NCBI GenBank assembly: GCA_016649785.1
Contig: JAENXB010000146.1
Location: 1-7,345 of the forward strand
From: Flavobacteriaceae bacterium
GTDB taxonomy: Bacteria > Bacteroidota > Bacteroidia > Flavobacteriales > Flavobacteriaceae
Direction of reading: 5' to 3'
Length of the DNA stretch: 7,345 bases
Each line of letters starts with the position of its first letter. Positions within the stretch are counted from its first letter, which is position 1. The notes under the pieces are model-generated. The model did no database searches, had not been told where the DNA came from, and was given only the letters and a program-made list of their open reading frames with translations. Positions 6,801 through 7,345 of this stretch are shown here, piece after piece. The translations under genes were made by a program, and so were the position numbers.

Positions 6801-7106
6801 TAAAAGTACAATAGACCAAAACATCAACATAATTGTAAAAGCACTTGCAAAAACAGACATCAGGTTCACCATAAGTGCAACCTGACTGGTATCAGACGCG
6901 AAGGTGGCAAAAAAAGCGCCCATCATTTGATAAAGTGGTGCTCCGGGCGGGTGACCTACTTCCAGATTTGCCGAAGTTGCTATATATTCCCCCGCATCCC
7001 AAAAACTTGCGGTAGGTTCTACCGTTAACCAGTAGGTAGTAAGTGAAATTAAAAACACCAGCCAGCCCAATATTTTATTTGTCCGGCTAAAGTTAAAATC
7101 TGTCAT
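3807..7106 (-). CDS. DUF2723 polytopic membrane protein, putative GT-C-type glycosyltransferase
   Basis: This 1099-residue protein belongs to the DUF2723 family, common as one very long gene in Bacteroidota. After the first hydrophobic segment (11-28) comes the family signature WDAGEY (36-41), then the GHPPGAPLY stretch (51-59). An acidic D...E pair in the first external loop (here D37 and E40) is typical of GT-C transferases such as protein O-mannosyltransferases. About eight hydrophobic segments lie within 11-308, a long soluble loop spans 310-545, about four more segments lie at 546-650, and the remainder (651-1099) is soluble. That part includes FTIGDNDTF (682-690), NDWKRPIYFTGG (843-854), a helical TPR-like region (about 930-1060) and an acidic tail. 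TMEM260, a eukaryotic member, has been reported as a protein O-mannosyltransferase. Protein glycosylation is thus the best guess here, by inference. The ATG at 7106 fits the family N-terminus. The deacetylase gene follows after 18 bp. No strong promoter was found in front of the gene. Confidence 0.9.
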   Translation of the reverse strand: MTDFNFSRTNKILGWLVFLISLTTYWLTVEPTASFWDAGEYIATSANLEVGHPPGAPLYQMMGAFFATFASDTSQVALMVNLMSVFASAFTIMLMFWSIVLLILKITGPKKTLSKSNKIAVLGSALVGSLAFSFTDSFWFNAVEAEVYAMATLFMAVLFYLGLLWERDMFKPRGNRWVILISFVVGLSFGVHFMGLLTIPAIGFLYFFKNYSKVTVKNFIIANIAVVAVLMFIFKLLLPYSLTFFASSEVFFTNIIGLPFNSGTIIALLVIIAAFYFGIQYTKKKQFYQLNTLFLCILFILIGFSSWTMLPIRANANTVINENNPDNARALLAYYNRDQYGETHLFYGPQFTEMYSGLDPDNPYLDDQPIYERDEASGKYIIVNDYKNARQNLDDKHKAFLPRMWSTQHAANYMEFTGPLDFKVKPEYQDQEQLLTAIAEFRKNYALGRSDYEAYHSFLSQFGQYLDVEKPSFSSNMGYLFEYQMGYMYWRYFMWNFVGRQNDVQGQYIDLNGNWLSGINFIDEFRLGSQDNLPTDVKNNKARNTYYFLPLILGLIGLVFHYKRDKKTFWVLMVFFLFMGIALKIYLNERPFEPRERDYALVGSFYVFAIWIGFGVYALFDLIKDHLNPKFAAPIAIAVSLLAVPTVLASQNWDDHDRSDKYTALAMAKMYLDSVDENAILFTIGDNDTFALWYAQQIERYRTDVRIVNTSLFATDWYIDQMKRKAWESDPIPSQLKHNQYRPGANDFVMHQSVTQDTMSIKNWMNWIASDNPRTKGQLQSGQSVSTFPTKSIRIPVEKENVLKYGIVKPEDSDLIVDNIVIKLEGNVIYKNRLLMLDIIANNDWKRPIYFTGGSFGNDDYLWMKDYLQLDGVAYKLVPIQTPVNPRNPYDMGRIDTEKMYNIAKNWYWGNMGSPNIYHDPETRKNSITYRSNLARLLENLLNEGKTEKAKEILDLAMENMPVDFYGYYTLLEPYISGYFEVGEPEKAKQLWVDVAAKYQENLTYYGGWDIDRQFKYADEIITDMERYRALVDLLFVHGEQEFAREKAEEFNTYLKLFPGFYDDNEEVPEEQPLLPSDTALNNEFKSSQKLDSLDSIEE

Positions 7107-7252
7107 ATTTTTAGTACTGATTTAATCTAATGGGCGAATTTAAGAATATTTATAGGAATGATTTTAAAACTATGTTTAAAACGACATCTTTTTTGAAAAA
7201 AAAGACGGATTTTAATGCCCGAAAAATTAAGTAATAAAAAAACCTGAAAATA

Positions 7253-7283
7253 TTTGCGTAAAATAAAGTTTGTTCTAAATTTG
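7253..7283 (+). promoter_or_regulatory. Bacteroidota-type promoter of the tRNA-Gln gene
   Basis: A -33 element TTTG (7253-7256) is followed after exactly 19 bases by TAAATTTG (7276-7283), a perfect TAnnTTTG -7 box. This is the full consensus of the primary sigma factor of Bacteroidota. The predicted transcription start is about 7290, some ten bases before the tRNA 5' end. An A8 run at 7196-7203 lies farther upstream. It is the best promoter in the window. Confidence 0.8.
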
Positions 7284-7300
7284 CATCAGAATTGAAATGA

Positions 7301-7345
7301 TGGCCTATGGTGTAACTGGCAACACGTCTGTTTTTGGTATAGAAG
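7301..7345 (+). tRNA. tRNA-Gln (anticodon UUG), 5' part, cut by the window edge
   Basis: The first 45 bases of a tRNA fold as expected: acceptor 5' strand TGGCCTA (7301-7307), T8-G9, D-stem GTGT (7310-7313) with ACAC (7322-7325) around the loop AACTGGCA, then anticodon stem TCTGT (7327-7331) with ATAGA (7339-7343, one G-U pair). The seven-base anticodon loop TTTTGGT (7332-7338) has T33 followed by TTG at 7334-7336, which reads glutamine codons CAA and CAG. The variable loop, T-arm and acceptor 3' strand lie beyond the window. The unpaired first base T is also found in other bacterial tRNA-Gln genes. It is divergent from the DUF2723 gene. Confidence 0.92.

Noticed and set aside
7165..7172. TAGTTTTA on the minus strand as the DUF2723 promoter
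   Set aside because: It misses the final G of TAnnTTTG and has no TTTG at the expected distance, so the support is too weak to annotate.
7187..7205. TCTTTTTT/AAAAAAAAGA hairpin upstream of the tRNA gene
   Set aside because: The stem is almost only A-T pairs with a 3-base loop and no T-run follows on either strand. It is better seen as A-tract DNA upstream of the tRNA promoter than as a terminator.

Overview
The window looks like a chromosomal housekeeping segment from a Bacteroidota bacterium, most likely a member of the Flavobacteriaceae. The evidence is AT-rich DNA, gene starts without clear Shine-Dalgarno sequences, several perfect matches to the Bacteroidota -7 promoter element TAnnTTTG (one with the matching -33 TTTG at the right spacing), and protein families typical of that phylum, above all a large DUF2723 membrane protein. 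The genus cannot be fixed from the sequence alone. There is no sign of a mobile element, CRISPR array, phage gene or defence system.

Layout. Positions 1-1093 hold the start of polA (minus strand), covering the whole 5' nuclease domain and the linker after it; the gene runs off the left edge. A 348-bp AT-rich divergent spacer follows, with promoter-like boxes facing both ways and an AT-rich inverted repeat. On the plus strand come a membrane-anchored YkuE-like metallophosphoesterase (1442-2725) and a small thioredoxin-fold protein that contains no cysteine (2800-3096). The thioredoxin gene meets, tail to tail with overlapping stop codons, a NodB-type polysaccharide deacetylase (3093-3788, minus). 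That gene lies 18 bp downstream of a 1099-residue DUF2723 protein (3807-7106, minus), so the two probably form an operon. At the right edge a tRNA-Gln(UUG) gene starts on the plus strand behind a textbook Bacteroidota promoter and is cut by the window end.

How the genes may work together. polA and tRNA-Gln are core information-processing genes. The DUF2723/deacetylase pair suggests modification of a glycan or glycoprotein at the cell envelope: a GT-C-like membrane protein with a carbohydrate de-N-acetylase. The metallophosphoesterase also appears to act at the membrane. This link is inference from gene order and family knowledge.

The most unusual items are the loss of both active-site cysteines in the thioredoxin-like protein, a purine-rich insertion with imperfect 7-bp tandem repeats inside the deacetylase coding region, and a Tat-like SRRLFL motif in the middle of the metallophosphoesterase, after three hydrophobic segments. 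No multi-gene system that looks new was found.
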